From Nitrospirota bacterium (lineage in GTDB: Bacteria; Nitrospirota; Leptospirillia; Leptospirillales; Leptospirillaceae): a DNA stretch of 5,592 nucleotides. The DNA lies in assembly GCA_021828525.1 (NCBI GenBank), contig JAJZGM010000097.1, forward strand, positions 1-5,592. The letters run 5' to 3'. Shown piece after piece: positions 4,807 to 5,592 of this stretch. Position 1 is the stretch's first letter. Each line of letters opens with the position of its first letter. Position numbers and translations under genes: made by a program. The notes under the pieces were generated by a model. The model saw only the letters and a list, made by a program, of their open reading frames with translations, did not search any database and had not been told where the DNA came from.

Positions 4807-5490
4807 ATGACCCTTATTCCGAAAAAACGCATCCCCGCCCTGGCGGGTCTTCTTCTGTGCGGTCTCTCCCTTGTCTTTCTCCCCGCCTTCCCCGCCCAGG
4901 CGGCAGGAGAGTTTGCCTGGCAAAGCCTCTCCTTCGACGGAGGGGTGGATCCCATCCTCTCCGGAAGCATCGCCGGCCCGATCGACGGAACGCCCGTCCC
5001 CGCCCCCCAGATGAGCCAGCTTGAAAACACCGGAATCGACTTTCACCTCAGGTGGAGTTCCCAGCTCGCCTCCCACCTGGGCCTCCGCTTTTCCGTGGGG
5101 TATGCCTCGTTCTCACCCAGCCTCGGGTTCCACGGATTTTCGACGCTTCCGCTCACGGTCGGAGCCACCGTTCCGCTCTTCGACCCCCGGATCAGCGATG
5201 AGCCTGTCATCCCGTATCTGGCCGTCGACCTGGGTCCCTCCTTCAACAGCCTTCCGGCCAACCAGGGAAATGTGGGATCGGTCTCCTTTACCGCCGACTT
5301 CGGGGCCGGGCTTCTGGTTCCCGTCACCTCCACCTTTTCGCTTTACGGAGAGGTCCTTCCCACCCTGATTCAGGGCCCCATCTCCGCCAACGACCCCCAG
5401 ACCCACACCGACGTCTCCTCGAGCGTCATGTGGACCCTTCCGATTCTTCTGGGAATCACCTACAACTTCAAGATTCCCCACAGCTCCTAG
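4807..5490 (+). CDS. Secreted outer-membrane beta-barrel protein, function unknown
   Basis: 227 aa from the ATG at 4807. An ATG 39 nt upstream (4768) is open, but using it would bury the signal peptide behind a Pro-rich stretch. Residues 1-32 form a classical Sec signal peptide: KKR near the N-terminus, a hydrophobic core ALAGLLLCGLSLVFLP, and an AQA site with cleavage likely after Ala32. The mature part alternates hydrophobic and polar residues with many Gly and aromatics, for example HLRWSSQLASHLGLRFSVGY, VIPYLAVDLGPSFN, FTADFGAGLLVPV and FSLYGEVLP. It ends in LLGITYNFKIPHSS. This is the look of a small, roughly eight-stranded outer-membrane barrel (OMP_b-brl/OmpW-like size). The last residue is not the usual Phe; an aromatic pair lies eight to nine residues before the end. 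There is no clear Shine-Dalgarno, which fits the leaderless promoter prediction. Ligand or partner unknown. Confidence 0.82.
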   Translation: MTLIPKKRIPALAGLLLCGLSLVFLPAFPAQAAGEFAWQSLSFDGGVDPILSGSIAGPIDGTPVPAPQMSQLENTGIDFHLRWSSQLASHLGLRFSVGYASFSPSLGFHGFSTLPLTVGATVPLFDPRISDEPVIPYLAVDLGPSFNSLPANQGNVGSVSFTADFGAGLLVPVTSTFSLYGEVLPTLIQGPISANDPQTHTDVSSSVMWTLPILLGITYNFKIPHSS

Positions 5491-5592
5491 CCGAAGCTGC
5501 CAGGCTCCAAGGGCCCCGGCGGTTCCGAAAACACGCCTGACCCGGAGATCCGTCTCTGGCCATACTCGGTCAGCCTCCGTCCGGCGGGGGTC
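5487..5592 (-). CDS. Possible 3' end of a convergent gene, cut by window edge
   Basis: From the right edge, one minus-strand frame is open for 34 codons to a TAG at 5489-5487, overlapping the stop of the outer-membrane gene tail to tail. It reads roughly RRLTEYGQRRISGSG, then a Pro/Gly-rich tail ending GSFG. About 79% of third positions are G or C, as in neighbouring genes. However, another minus frame and the plus frame are also open here, so the coding call is weak. I recognise no family. The alternative is a plain intergenic region; I saw no terminator hairpin with a T-run in 5491-5592. Confidence 0.28.
   Translation of the reverse strand, partial: TPAGRRLTEYGQRRISGSGVFSEPPGPLEPGSFG

Noticed and set aside
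3935..4810. Plus-strand open frames antisense to the protease gene (for example 291 codons from 3935).
   Set aside because: The Gly/Asp/His-rich product shows no domain, and the opposite strand encodes an intact protease with catalytic motifs, terminator and start signal.
738..5425. The palindrome CTCGAG occurs about nine times, several times more than base composition predicts, suggesting a dispersed recognition site.
   Set aside because: Eight of the nine encode the Leu-Glu dipeptide as CTC GAG in the real genes. The excess is explained by codon preference and not by a separate signal.
5553..5575. Short inverted repeat (CTGGCC ... GGTCAG) downstream of the outer-membrane gene as a possible terminator.
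   Set aside because: The stem needs a G-U pair, and no T-run follows on either strand. It is within what chance gives in GC-rich DNA.

Overview
The window is a dense, GC-rich (about 60% or more, judged by eye) stretch of bacterial chromosome. A Sec-type signal peptide on an apparent outer-membrane beta-barrel protein points to a Gram-negative (diderm) organism. The exact lineage cannot be fixed from the sequence. My low-confidence guess is a Nitrospirota (Leptospirillum-like) or deltaproteobacterial-type genome. I see no rRNA, tRNA, insertion sequence, CRISPR array or phage gene.

Layout. Reading leftward on the minus strand from about 3844 to the left edge is one compact transcription unit of six genes: (i) an IsdG/HmoA-like heme-degrading monooxygenase; (ii) a PP-loop, ThiI-like tRNA thiolation protein with a C-terminal NFACT-R/DUF814-like RNA-binding domain; (iii) a radical SAM protein of the COG0731 (TYW1-like) class; (iv) a class II histone-deacetylase/AcuC-like zinc amidohydrolase; (v) a hypothetical helical protein; (vi) a small CxxC-CxxC protein cut by the window edge. 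The first four genes overlap one another by 8, 25 and 4 nt, and the last two are 2 nt apart, so translational coupling is likely. A clear extended -10 promoter (TGGTATAAT) lies just upstream of gene (i).

To the right is a separate minus-strand gene for a membrane-anchored SDH-family ClpP-fold serine protease. It is closed by an intrinsic terminator that begins inside its stop codon. This terminator and the operon promoter share a 78-bp gap. A 62-bp divergent spacer separates the protease from a plus-strand gene for a secreted beta-barrel protein. The promoter I see for that gene would place the transcript start on its ATG (leaderless). The last ~100 bp hold no recognisable terminator and may carry the 3' end of a convergent minus-strand gene.

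Functionally, the operon groups Fe-S, heme and RNA-related enzymes. The ThiI-like protein has the CxxC plus distant Cys pattern of Fe-S-dependent thiouridine synthases. The radical SAM protein has only its three cluster cysteines. The monooxygenase keeps the Asn/Trp/His triad of IsdG-type enzymes. A shared role in tRNA modification or iron-sulfur/heme metabolism is inference only.
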